DNA of 18,556 nt from Rhexocercosporidium sp. MPI-PUGE-AT-0058 (lineage: Eukaryota > Ascomycota > Leotiomycetes > Helotiales): NCBI GenBank assembly GCA_020746875.1, contig JAGTJL010000053.1, positions 1 through 18,556 of the forward strand. The letters are read 5' to 3'. The notes under the pieces are model-generated. The model worked only from the letters and a program-made list of their open reading frames with translations, did no database searches and was not told where the DNA came from. Shown one piece after another: positions 1 through 10,099 of the stretch (the stretch's first letter is position 1; every line of letters starts with the position of its first letter). Position numbers and translations under genes: made by a program.

Positions 1-3000
1 TATATTAATTATAAACGAAGGAAATAGTCTTACGCTTTTTGTCGTATATTATCTTAATCCTTAAGAATTATTTAATATTTTTAAAATTATATATATTATA
101 CGCTTAATTTAATTACTTAATAAAATCCTGTCCGAGTTTTAAATCGTCTCAGTAATAGAGCACTTAAATGTCATTTACGTAAAAGAGAATAAGGATTTTA
201 TAATAAAGTTTATAAATATATACAGTTTTTTTAAAGTATAAAATTAACCTTAAATTTATTAACGTTTTATTAATATACTTATACTATAAATATAAAGAGT
301 CACGCATTCTATAAAGAATGCAATTAACTTATAGCACTTATTTAGGCTTATTAAACCTAAAGGGAATCTTTAATATACGGTTTTACCGTTTATATTTTAA
401 AAGCGTTAATAAACGCGTTAATTACGTCGAAGCACTTAACTTTTAAGTTAAAATGAGTTATAAGCGTTATAGCGATTCGGAAGGATTTAATTAAAAGCGT
501 ATTAACGTATATAAAGACAATCGTTAATTCGCTTTAGAGATTACCTTATATAATAATTTAGAATTTATATTTTAAAATATATTCGTTTAAATCTGACTTA
601 TACTTAAAAACCTACATAAGCGGGACAAGTGTTAATATAGTATTTAAATTAAACACTTCTGAGGTCTAATAACTTTGTTTATTTATTGTCTTTATTTTTA
701 AGCTTATATCTTCTTTAAACTACTTTTTTATTAAGTAATTCTTAAGATTATTTTATTATTTTAATTTAAGTAGAAACTTTTAGACTTTAATTTTTAAAAG
801 TAAAATCTTTCCTTTTAGTAATTACCGGCTCGATTATATTACTGTTATAATTGTATAATATATAGTCTTTATTAAATCTCGAAGATTATTTTACTCTTTT
901 AATAATATATATTAATTAAGTATAAGCCCTTAAAGCATTTAATTGATTTTAAACCGAAGATTATTATATTAATTAAGGATTTAATTACCCCCGGGATTAA
1001 ACTTACCCCCAAGCTTAAGGTTGCCTTTATTAAGGCGTATTTATTTAAGAAAAGCTATAATATTATAAATATTTTATTGCCTTAATTTTTTTATAATTTT
1101 CTTCTTTTCCTTTTACTTTTAATTGGTTTTTTTACTTTTGTTAAGCTTTTAATAAATACACTTAATTTTAATTAAACTTCTTTTACTATAATTTAAAAGC
1201 GTGTTACTTTCGCCTATCTTATTTCCGTCGTCTAAACACTTTATGCTTTAGTTTAAAAAAGCGATATTAAAATCATTATTAAAGACTCCTTTTATAATTA
1301 AAGTCTTAATAATATTTAAATCTTAATACGTAATAATCGAGGCGAATCCCGCGCTTAATTTTATAATATATTCTAATCTCGATTAATAAGTTATATACTC
1401 TTACGTAAGTCGAATGCCTTTAAGTCTTACTTTATACTTAAAGTAGACTTTTAATTTAACGCATTCTTTTTTAATTCTTTACTTTATTTAAAAGGGCCCT
1501 TTAAAATAAAAATATATTCCGGAGTTAAAAGTCTATTTATTATACTTAAGCTCTTAATATTTTTTTTACCCTTAAGTTTTAACTCTTAAAGCTTTTAATT
1601 AATTTTTAAATTCGTTTAATATATAATTAAGGCAAGTCTTTGCTTAAAAGATTTATATTATTTTTCTTAATAATTATATTTTTAATAATATTTTCAATAA
1701 TTCCAATTTAATTTATAATAAACTCATCCTCCTCAATAAGATCGTAAATAAACCGGGCTTTTTAAATCGTAATCTTTGCTTTTTTATTTAAAATAATATA
1801 AAAGCTATCTTCTTTAAAGCGTATATTACGCGTAATAATTATTTTATCGAGACGTAGCACTTAAATCTTATAAATATTAAAAGCGTAAAAACCTATAAAA
1901 TATTTAATATATATACGCGTAGTTATTTTAAGCGCTTTTTTATCTTATCCTTTAATTCTCTTTATTATTAATAAGTACGCTTTATAATTATATATATAAA
2001 TCCTATTTTAATTTAATTTAAATTTATAATAAGTTTTATAATAAGCGCTAAGTTATACCACCGAAAATAGTTTTAAAACTACCTATCGTTAACTTTAATA
2101 AATAACAGCTAGTCATTTACTCGCCTTAAGCTTTTATTATATAAATAAATCCTTATAAATACACATTCAATACTTAAATTTATAAGGAGATTAATTAATA
2201 GTCTTATCTTAATGCCGTTATTAATTACTTTTTAATTAACTCGTTCGGCTCCGCCATTTAATTTATGAGTTGCCGTTAGTAAGAGCTCGAGGTTAATTCC
2301 GAGCTTATTAACTTATTTTTTATATTTTATAAATCCTCGAATTATAATAATTACTTTCTTTTAATTATATTTAAATTTATATATTAAGAGTCTAAACTAC
2401 TTTCGAACCTAAGCTTTAAAGCTCTTAATATATTAAAACACTTTATTATACTTTTTTATTTATAATATATAATTAATAAGTAAACTATTATATTCGCATT
2501 TGAGCACGAGGAGCTATAAGTAATTACTTTAGCATTTCGAATAATTAAATAAATCTTAAGTAACTTTTTAAAATAATCTAAAGGATTTCCTTTTTAATAA
2601 ACGTTTAAAAATTACTTAAATAATATAAATTAAAACACATTACTTATACTTAATCTTTTTTATTATTTTAATAATTTTAATATTTCTTGCCGTGTTTATT
2701 AATTTCTTTAAAGCATTCGGGCCTAAATGGCCTACTCGTAAATATTAAACACGCTTTAAGTCTATTTTAAAGTACTTATAATCTTTAAATAATTTATATA
2801 GCTTATTTATTCTTTTAAAAAGTATTAAAAATATTACAGTTTTTATAACGCTTAAAAGTATATTATAAAGGCTTAAAAAGTAAATTAAACGTAACTTATA
2901 TTTAAAGAAAATAAGGTTTTATTAACGCTTTAACTATCGTATTATATAATGTTTATTAATTAATAAGCCTTTTTCATTCCATCTTAAAGTGTAATTTATA

Positions 3001-5700
3001 TTATAAAATTAAAAACTAATCTTATAAAGACAAGCTTTAAAAATAATATTAATATAAAAGTTTTCTATAATTATAACGTTATAAAGCGTGAAATTAAATA
3101 ATTCTCCATTTAAACCCTTAAGCACTCCTTTTATAACTCGAGTTCCGCGCTTAATAATAAGCAACTAAGAGCTCCCGCACTTAATTAAATCCTTAAGAGT
3201 AGATTTTATAAAAGATTCTTTTAATAATATTAAACGATTATTGACTAAATTAGTCGCTTTATAATTATTTAATAAAATAAGGTTTAATAAAGAATAAAGT
3301 AAATTCTAAAAGGAGTATATACCCGTAATTAAATGCTTAATTAAATTAAATAAGAGCACCAGGTGTGCGTAAGTCTTATTTATTTCTCTTTTATTTAATA
3401 AGATTTTAGGAAAAGTAAACTTTTCTTTATTTAATTTATTAAATTTTTATTTATTTAATTTTATTAAAAGATCTTTTATTAATTAAGGGAAAGGCTTGTC
3501 CGAGCTTATTTGCCCGCGGAGAGCTTTTTATTATAATGTAATAAACCGTTACCGGATTTTATTATAATATTATTTATTTATTTTTAAGTTTAAACGAGTT
3601 ATTTTATTTTTATATTTAATAAATACTTTTTTATAAACTATTATTTAAAGGCGAGTATAGTTTAAGGAAAACTAATAATGAGTTTTATCCTTTAAGTATA
3701 AATATACCTTTTTTATAAGTTTTCCTTTTATTTTAAATTAGTTTAATTTTTTATTATATAAATTAAAAGCTTTTAAGTCGGGTGTTTTATTATTATTAAA
3801 ACGTAAATTAAGAGTAAAGAAATAATTATACTTTAATTTTCTATTAATAAGCTATTAATACCGGCGATCGACTTAATTAAAATAAAATAATTATACGAGT
3901 TATTTTAAAAAGTATTTAAGAGGTATCCCGAGCTCGTCGACTTCTTTAGTCTTAAGAAAGTACTTTTAAGCTTATAAGTTATTAAAATTATTAATTATAA
4001 TTAAGAAAAGGTTAATATTAAAGGTGTCGAGCACTTCCGGCATATAATATAAATTCCTTTTACGAATTAGCTTTTAATATTATATAATTTAAACCTTTGG
4101 GTTTCGGACGTTTTTTATATTTAGAAATTATATATAACCTTAGTAAGTTATTATTTAAATCGTTATATTTATTTAATATAAGACTATCTTAAGCGTGCGA
4201 ATTAATGCTTAAATATTAACTCTTTTCTTAATAACGAGTTATATAGCGATTATATTAAAAAATTAACGGCTTATAGTTTTCTTAATCTATTTATAAAGCT
4301 TAAGGTATACCGTAGTTTGTAATTATTATATTATATACTTTATAATATACGCTTTAACTTTAGCCTCGACTTCTTTTTAATAAGATTTTACGGTTATTTT
4401 GACAAGCTCGTGCGGTCGAGTAGGAAGAGGGGCAATAAAAGCGTTAAAGCTTATAATTATTTAATTTAAAGAAGACGTAATTACTACGTGACAATCGAGC
4501 GTCTATTTCTAGAGTTATTTATTATACTCGTTCGTTTTTATTATATAATTTAATTTAATAAAATCATTTTTTTATTAAGCGATTTACTTAGCGGTCCGTG
4601 AATTTTTATTAATAATTTTAATTAGTGTTTTTATATTTAAAGCATTTAAGTTAATAAAAGACTAAAGTCCGAGTATTTAAGCGCTAAGAGTCAAATGATT
4701 TATTTATAACGGGAAGTCTTTAGGCTTTAAATATATAATGTTTACGTTAAAACCGCTAGGACTATTATATAATAATATCTCGATAATCGCACTAAGAGAA
4801 GTATTAAGGTTTAATCGTAAAGAAAGGAAACGAAAATCGTAAAATTAAAGTTAAATAAGCTTAATTAAAGCTCGAAATCTATATATATTAAAAGTAACTT
4901 ATAAAAACAAATATAACTTTTAATTATTAAATAAATATAAAGTAGGCTTTTAATAGTTTAAGAGCTTTACAATTAACGTAAAAAGTAAGAGTTTAAAAGA
5001 TTTATTAAAGTGAGCGTTACTCTTTATAAGAGAGGACTGTGACCCGAGTATATATACACGTGAGTGCTTACGAAAGCATATACATGACTAATAGACTGCG
5101 CTAGGGCGCGACAACTTATCTTTTAAATTATATATAAATAATTTTATAAGACTAAATAAAGCGGGAAATTTATTAATATAATAAGTTAAAGTAGTGTTTT
5201 TATAAGCCTTTATAAAATTAAACTATTAATAATATATATTGTTTTATATTAAAATTAGTTTAATAATTTAATATAAGTTTAAAGGAAAGTTATTAAACTT
5301 TATTAAATTAAAACTCTTATTAATAGTCCAATTATATTCTTTATATTATTAATATTATATTTAATAAAACTTAATATTTTATCTAAAGTACTTTATAATA
5401 TATTTAATTAAAGTATTTTTAATATATTTATTAATAATTACTTTATTTAGTTTACATGTATTGATTATTAAAATAAATAAAATATACTTATTATATTTTC
5501 TTTTTAATTAACTTATATATATTTTTATAAACTAAGCTATTTGTAATAATAATTAATAAGATGGTTTACTTATAAATTGCTTAGTTATAAAGTTATTAAA
5601 TATCTGTACTTAAGTAAGCGTTAATACTAGAAGGTTTAAACGAGATAGCCGCGGTTAAGCTACTTCAAGTAAAGCTCTCGCATATTAGTCTTATTTAGGC
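1..5700. repeat. RIP-degraded AT-rich repeat block
   Basis: This stretch is almost pure A/T, with stop codons in all frames and no open frame of 60 codons. The diagnostic pattern is dinucleotide bias: CA and TG are nearly absent and TA is abundant, while CG and CT survive. For example, bases 61-120 contain no CA and no TG but do contain CG. Repeat-induced point mutation in Pezizomycotina converts CpA to TpA on both strands of duplicated DNA and gives exactly this pattern. Plain AT drift or CpG methylation decay would not spare CG. The ancestor is probably one or more transposons. Short open stretches remain (for example near 905-1085, plus strand, reading through a PGIKLTPKLKV-like segment), but I cannot assign a family. 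No intact gene is visible. Confidence 0.88.
5038..5113. mobile_element. Unmutated 76-base island, possible short LTR or insertion
   Basis: Inside the RIP block this segment keeps normal CA and TG dinucleotides, GC content and a CACGTG box. It begins TGTGACCCGAG and ends GGGCGCGACA, that is TG...CA ends as in LTRs. It is directly preceded by a purine-rich run (AAGAGAGGA) like a polypurine tract. A small hairpin, TGCTT-ACGA-AAGCA, lies in its middle. I see no clear target-site duplication, and 76 bases is very short for an LTR. It could be a late insertion, a very short LTR, or chance survival. Confidence 0.35.
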
Positions 5701-5714
5701 TAGATTTTAGTCCC

Positions 5715-5848
5715 GTGACTACTACTCGAGTACTACTCTAGAGTAGTAGAGTAGAGTAGAGTAGAGTAGAGTTAGAGTAGTATAATATTTATACTAGAGT
5801 AGAGTAAAGTAGCGCTCACTACTCTACTCTACTCTACTCATTTGTCAC
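5715..5848. repeat. GTAGA-repeat foldback at the RIP block boundary
   Basis: A run of GTAGA/GAGTA units (about 5744-5772) is answered by its reverse complement, ACTCT/CTACT units (5818-5840), so single strands can fold into a long hairpin. The outer edges are GTGAC (5715-5719) and GTCAC (5844-5848). A further palindrome, ACTACTCTAGAGTAGT, lies at the start of the left arm. It marks the switch from CA-depleted to normal DNA. It may be a foldback element or simply an inverted microsatellite. Confidence 0.7.
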
Positions 5849-6191
5849 ACTGCATGAATATGGCGTAAACGATTTCATCCCTGGCAATATATATATATAT
5901 GTAGACATTAGGTCTTACACGCTCTTTACATGCAAATCATGGCGCCTCATACGATTCTGCGCACTGGTATTATTTGCCACCGAAATCCTCCATTGAAAGG
6001 CTTGGTCACTGTACTAGTAGGCCATACCCTTTTCAACACCGAGGTGGTCACGTGCTGGGAAGTCGACAAAATGCAGGGGTAAGAGCAGAGCTCATTACTA
6101 GACTGAATGGTACTATCGACGGCATGCTCTTGTACTGTAGCCCATCTAAATGTCAATGAGTGTACTGTACAGTACTGTATTAATAGGACAT
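5849..6191. other. No recognisable gene; short AT microsatellite
   Basis: Base composition returns to normal here. The stretch holds a 14-base (AT)n run at 5887-5900 and a perfect palindrome TACTGTACAGTA near 6163. Short open frames of 61-69 codons exist on both strands, but neither has a recognisable motif nor supporting splice or start context. I see no gene that I can support. Confidence 0.5.
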
Positions 6192-7087
6192 TTATTTTTT
6201 TGTCTTCCTGGAGGGCTTCTTTCCGCTGCGACTAGAAATATTGGCTGACTTTTCACCTAGCACCCGCCGTTGTTTCCTAGAATTCGGTGCCTTTATAATT
6301 CCATGTATACCTTGAAGATGCTTCGCTAGGTCTGATGGTATCATTGGGGTAGCATAATAACAAGTCCTTGGGAAGCAAGGGCATTGGTATCTTTCAGCAG
6401 AGATCAAGGAGTCGAAATGTTGCACAATATGTAACCCAGAATTTCGATCAAGGATGTTCATCATAACAGAAATCCTCTTAGACGAAGGCAAGGGAGAGTT
6501 ATGGAAGCAAAACGGGCAGAACGGGGGATCGTACGACGTCCGTTATTGAATGGGCCGTGCTCAGTAACAATTTTCCAAACCTCCGCCCAGTGGGTTTCAA
6601 AGTGACGGTCATTACCTGGCCCAAACTGCTCGCAAGGAAGGAACACTTCACAGATTCCGCATCAGAGAATCGGCTCACTAACACGAGGAGACAATCTGTG
6701 GCGATTATATATATGTTGCAGATATTCCCGTTCGGTAGTAAAGACGATATGTGACGACAGAGAAATTTTAGTCACTAGGGAAGATGAATCCATGGCGACC
6801 CCGGGAGTTGGAGTAAGAATAGTACAGCCATCATAAAAACAATGCCATTCTCCTTGGCGAGGTTACAGCGGCGATGGCGATCTTGATGGAGGGCTATGGA
6901 ATGATTGGCAACGTGGGAGATCCGGGTAGCCCGAGACTTATTCGTTGAGCAGACACAAAGAATGGGTTTCTTAACCAGAGTCGGACCTTGGGAATAATAT
7001 GAGCAGGGCGTATTATATGGTAACAGCTGTGCCTGAAATTTTCGGTCCGCTGCCACCTGCAAATATTTGTGATGGGTAGAGTGAGTA
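6192..7087 (-). pseudogene. C2H2 zinc-finger protein relic, frameshifted
   Basis: Read on the minus strand across three frames, this region carries at least four Cys2-His2-type fingers in order: WHCFYDGC followed by EYLQHIYNRH (about 6860-6690), CGICEVF...RHFETH (about 6660-6590), CPFCFHN...HIVQH (about 6515-6420), and CPCFPRTC...HLQGIH (about 6400-6300). It ends in a Lys/Arg-rich tail with the stop at 6192. The reading needs frame changes near 6860 and near 6535 and passes one in-frame TGA (6662-6664), explainable as CGA mutated by C to T. No ATG-initiated frame covers it. Such proteins are usually nuclear and bind nucleic acid, but the specific role is unknown. The upstream part (about 6870-7087, with CVCSTNKSRAT and HVANH) is less certain. 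An intron could replace one of the frameshifts, but the TGA and the missing start argue for decay. Confidence 0.7.
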
Positions 7088-7549
7088 ACGATGGTTGGAA
7101 GACTTTTGAAGTGAGAAGGAATGATGTACCGGTCCTAATATCAGAAACTTAATAAGAATTGAAACTCATTGACAGCAATCTTACCAAAACGCTTCGATGG
7201 CTGATCCATTGAGCTTCACAGCCATTGTCTAGATTTTTCAACTCAACAAGGAACTCAGTATTGCAATTCCTGGTGTATGACGTACCGGTAATGCGACGCT
7301 AAGAATAGTAGCGTCTATAGCACACATGAGGTTGATCAAAGATAGACATCCAAAAGCAGCCAAGAAGTGCCAGTCTCCCTTAGATACATGGGATTGTGTG
7401 TCCAGCGTGCTCTTTTCCGTAACAGAGGTTGTAGATGTGGTCATTGATCTACCCTCGATACCCTGAAGCTGATTTTGTATTACATTACCACCAACTTTTT
7501 CGTCATCGAAATGGGCCTCAATAGATTTCGACTCCTGTTGAGAATACAT
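7088..7549 (-). pseudogene. MFS transporter, 5' exons only (3' truncated)
   Basis: The ATG at 7549 opens an 88-codon exon (7286-7549): a Ser/Thr-rich cytosolic N-terminus, then the first membrane helix ending LMCAIDATILSVALP, the start of a fungal drug:proton antiporter-type MFS protein. Intron 1 (7229-7285, GTACGT...TAG) leads to exon 2 (7185-7228), reading TMAVKLNGSAIEAFW. Intron 2 (7135-7184, GTAAGA...TTAG) leads to exon 3, which continues WTGTSFLLTSKVFQPS. This matches the conserved family stretch after helix 1. Beyond FQPS, where a GRR/GRK motif and ten or more helices should follow, the similarity stops and zinc-finger relic sequence begins. A normal member has about 500-600 residues; about 118 remain. 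It would have been a plasma-membrane exporter. The splice junctions are in phase, so the surviving part itself is undamaged. Confidence 0.82.
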
Positions 7550-7930
7550 ACTGAGAACTTATTGACGTATATGGGGAGAAAGCCTACGTCTGAAATCAAG
7601 GACTATTGAAGTCTTATGTACTGTTGCAGAATAGATGGTCAGCTTCCATATAATAGTCCGGTTAGCGCAACGCTAGTGTAGACGAAAAAGATGATATCGG
7701 AGTACAATACAGTACAGTAATATTACTCTAATCTCAATTTTAATAATAGGCTGATGACCTGGAGTTTGGAAAGATGACCTTTTACATGCGGCTATCAGAA
7801 GTATAGCACATGATCAGATGGTCCTTTTAAAGCACGTGACTTTTGTTCAACAAAGGTGAGATGAATTCATAGATAAAATTTTAAACTTAAACACAATTTT
7901 CTGAATGCGCCACTAAGTTACTCCTTGAGC
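7550..7930. other. Former MFS upstream region, no gene seen
   Basis: About 380 bases lie upstream of the MFS start. I see a degenerate copy of the GTACAGTA motif near 7703-7720 (compare 6163) and a GCACGTGAC box near 7833, but no open frame or RNA gene. It probably contains the old promoter of the truncated transporter. Confidence 0.4.
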
Positions 7931-8155
7931 TTAATGTCTTAAAATGTTTCTATCTGTAGAATACGGTTTCTCAGACCGCATGAGAACCGCTATTTTATCC
8001 TCTAATTCCTGTTTGATATCCCGAATATCTGTAGTTATTTGTTTCAATTGTCTTCCCTGGCGAGCTTCATGGAGACCCCATTTCTTGCTTAAGCGGCCTT
8101 TGGTATAACTTTGAGAAGCAACCTCCAATAGAGTAAACAGCGAAATTGGCTTCAC
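7931..8155 (-). CDS. Short hypothetical ORF with coiled-coil character
   Basis: An open frame of about 74 codons ends at 7931. The middle is rich in charged residues with heptad-like spacing (QGRQLKQITTDIRDIKQELEDK), suggesting a short coiled coil. There is no ATG at its head. A possible 3' splice site (ATAGTTCAG) lies just upstream near 8161, so it could be the last exon of a broken gene. I recognise no family. It may be a non-coding chance frame. Confidence 0.28.
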   Translation of the reverse strand: MKPISLFTLLEVASQSYTKGRLSKKWGLHEARQGRQLKQITTDIRDIKQELEDKIAVLMRSEKPYSTDRNILRH

Positions 8156-8401
8156 ACCCTGAACTATCTATGTTTTAATATTCGGCCTATATTTTCTGCG
8201 ACTAGTACCGTTCAAGCTCGCAGCATTCTAGACCCGAGGCCTACAGTACCCTCCCCGGCTCCGAAGTAGTTTTGCCACTCCTGTGGCATTCAACCAGATT
8301 CTCAAAGCGCTCTTTTTCAGATATCTGATTCGTTCAAAATCCCCTTGCGATTGACACCGCTAGACATTGGAGCCGGGGTTACTGCACGCATATATGTAGA
8401 G

Positions 8402-8595
8402 GGGTTTTCGCACATCACAACTCTCTTCCTTTCTTCTTTCTTTAGTTTAGATTCTAAGATCTAGAAATCTAATATACTCGTACGTCTACAGTATCTTATA
8501 TCACTGAGTTGCTCTTTTGTTTTTCGTGCGGCCACACCTGTCAACCCAATCTACTCACAACTCTCCCTTTCACATCTTGTTGCCTTCCGATTACA
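8402..8595 (+). promoter_or_regulatory. Pyrimidine-rich leader upstream of F-box-like gene
   Basis: A run of 23 uninterrupted pyrimidines (8421-8443) is followed by A/T-rich DNA and a second C/T-rich stretch (about 8548-8590) that ends in TTACAATGG around the ATG at 8596. Pyrimidine tracts near transcription starts are common in filamentous fungal promoters. This supports the ATG at 8596 over the open but ATG-less codons before it. No TATA box can be assigned with confidence. Confidence 0.45.
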
Positions 8596-9386
8596 ATGGA
8601 GCCAAAAAGACACGCTGATGAGCATATGGTATCCGCATCGCACATTCGAGGACCATGCAGCCAACGAAAGTTCACTCTCAAAAGACACTTGACCTACCTT
8701 CGGTCTCATGCATCGTTGCAGGGTCTTCCCATCGAGCTTCGATTACAGATCTGGAAGCATCTCTTGGTCTCTAGTAACACTGTTATACCTCGATATAGGG
8801 TCTGCTATGATTGCGGCCGCAAAAGAGATAGCGAACGACGCGCTGCGCAGCATACCTATGATTGTGTCTGGGATCCCCGATTATCTCTCAATCTATACCC
8901 GAATATACTCCAGACCTGTCAAACATTTTATGAGGACGGTATAGATCTATTGTACACGAAGAATAGGTTCACCAACTTGTGTCAAGACGCAGATGCAACA
9001 GCAGCTTATTTCTTCCAGAGTATTGGAGAGGATAACGCTTGCCGCATCCAAAGCTATACTTTACGCTGGCCAGATGCCACGCCAGGCCCAGCGCTCATAT
9101 ACCTAAGCCACCTGCCCAACCTTCAAACCCTTACTATTGAAGGATTTAATGAATACAGAACCACAAAAGGGAAATTGCAATAGCTTGCCAGGATTCGGGC
9201 CAAAAATATCCAGTGGAGAACAGTCCAGGAAGGGAAAAGGGAGGAGTACTCTAATTTGATAACTGGCACGGTTGCAAAGCAGAAACAGAAGTTGACATGG
9301 GCGAGTATAGTAAGTTAACCAAATCAAAAATGGGTATACTATCCCTAATACAGCTTAGGAAAAGAAAGTCGGTACATACCAAGTGA
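8596..9386 (+). pseudogene. F-box-like protein with one in-frame TAG
   Basis: The ATG at 8596 opens a protein with an F-box-like motif at residues 41-57 (LQGLPIELRLQIWKHLL), then a linker, then YPNILQTCQTFYEDGIDLLYTKNRF (101-125) and a leucine-rich stretch (166-182). This is the usual layout of fungal F-box/DUF7730-type proteins, which are thought to recruit substrates to SCF ubiquitin ligases. Translation stops at TAG (9181-9183) after 195 codons. The same frame continues with charged coding-like sequence to 9309, where a proper intron follows (9310-9353, GTAAGT...CTAATACAG). A last exon ends in TGA at 9386. Without the stop the protein would have 249 residues. TAG is one C-to-T step from CAG. 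It is either a pseudogene, a shortened protein, or a readthrough case. It is isolated, with a CT-rich leader upstream. Confidence 0.75.
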
Positions 9387-9661
9387 GCTGAAAAGGCCTT
9401 TAGCGTTCTAGCACTGTTACATAAGAGGGAGACGGAGGTTGTAGATGTCTAAAAGAGGGAGCAATGGGAATCATATGAGGGAAAGATCAAGTGACTTTCA
9501 CACTTTGTGAATGGTCTCACTTTATGAATATTATGAAAATAGCTTAAGTCAGAGTTTTCCTTACGAATCTCTTTCTCTCTTTGTAAACAATCACTTTACC
9601 CAAGTCGCATTCGATCTCGCTCGTGCTCTTGTACCGTCACAGATCACACGATTTCGACATC
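9387..9661. other. Spacer with no gene seen
   Basis: Bases following the F-box-like gene. I see no open frame, RNA gene or repeat that I can support. A C/T-rich patch near 9565-9590 could be leader sequence for the next plus-strand relic. Confidence 0.35.
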
Positions 9662-10099
9662 CCGTTTCGCCTTGAGGAATTTACTCTTAGATCTTCGATT
9701 ACTTCTCTGCTTACTTTTCGCCTGGCACGCTTCTGTTCTGCTTCCAAGAAGGGCTATAACACTGGCGCATCAAGGATTTGCGTGCAGGAGCATAATTAGC
9801 TTCATATTATCAATTCTAACCTTAGCCAGACTAGAAACTATCTGTTTATGGTCAAGAATCTACAACGGCCGTGTTCAAGAGTGTTTCGGAGATCGCTGTT
9901 TATCGAGCTTGTTCGCATCTTTCACCAACTCAACGAAAATGAGACTGTTTATGGCCCCTTTAGAGATGAAACTCGAATATTTACAAATAATAGTATAACA
10001 TTAACACACGTCCACTGGCAAAAGAAGATATTCGTAGAGCCAAATTTTGTGCAAGTAATGAATCCTGCCACCCGTGATATTATGCTTCTCAACTCCTAA
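9662..10099 (+). pseudogene. Unidentified plus-strand coding relic
   Basis: The frame is open from before 9602 to a TAG at 9797-9799, then again to a TAA at 10097-10099. The first part reads like protein (PFRLEEFTLRSS, SLLTFRLARFCSASKKG). The second contains an ATG at 9848 and an 83-codon frame (LFIELVRIFHQLNENETVYG...). A branch-site and acceptor pair (TTCTAAC...CCTTAGCCAG, about 9811-9829) between them could close an intron, but I find no matching donor. I recognise no domain. It is tail-to-tail with the PHD-finger relic, overlapping by four bases. Confidence 0.33.

Noticed and set aside
1..5037. Attempt to identify the RIP block as a Copia or Gypsy retroelement
   Set aside because: No reverse transcriptase, integrase or RNase H motif can be read through the mutations by eye. 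The LTR-like island alone is not enough.
5741..5840. CRISPR-like array
   Set aside because: The repeats are contiguous 5-base microsatellite units in inverted arms without spacers, in a eukaryotic sequence.
5947..6159. Two overlapping frames of 61 and 69 codons
   Set aside because: They are opposite-strand frames of similar length without motifs or supporting signals.
6163..6174. Palindrome TACTGTACAGTA and similar GTACAGTA copies near 7710 and 12630
   Set aside because: The motif is short and could recur by chance. No consistent position relative to genes.
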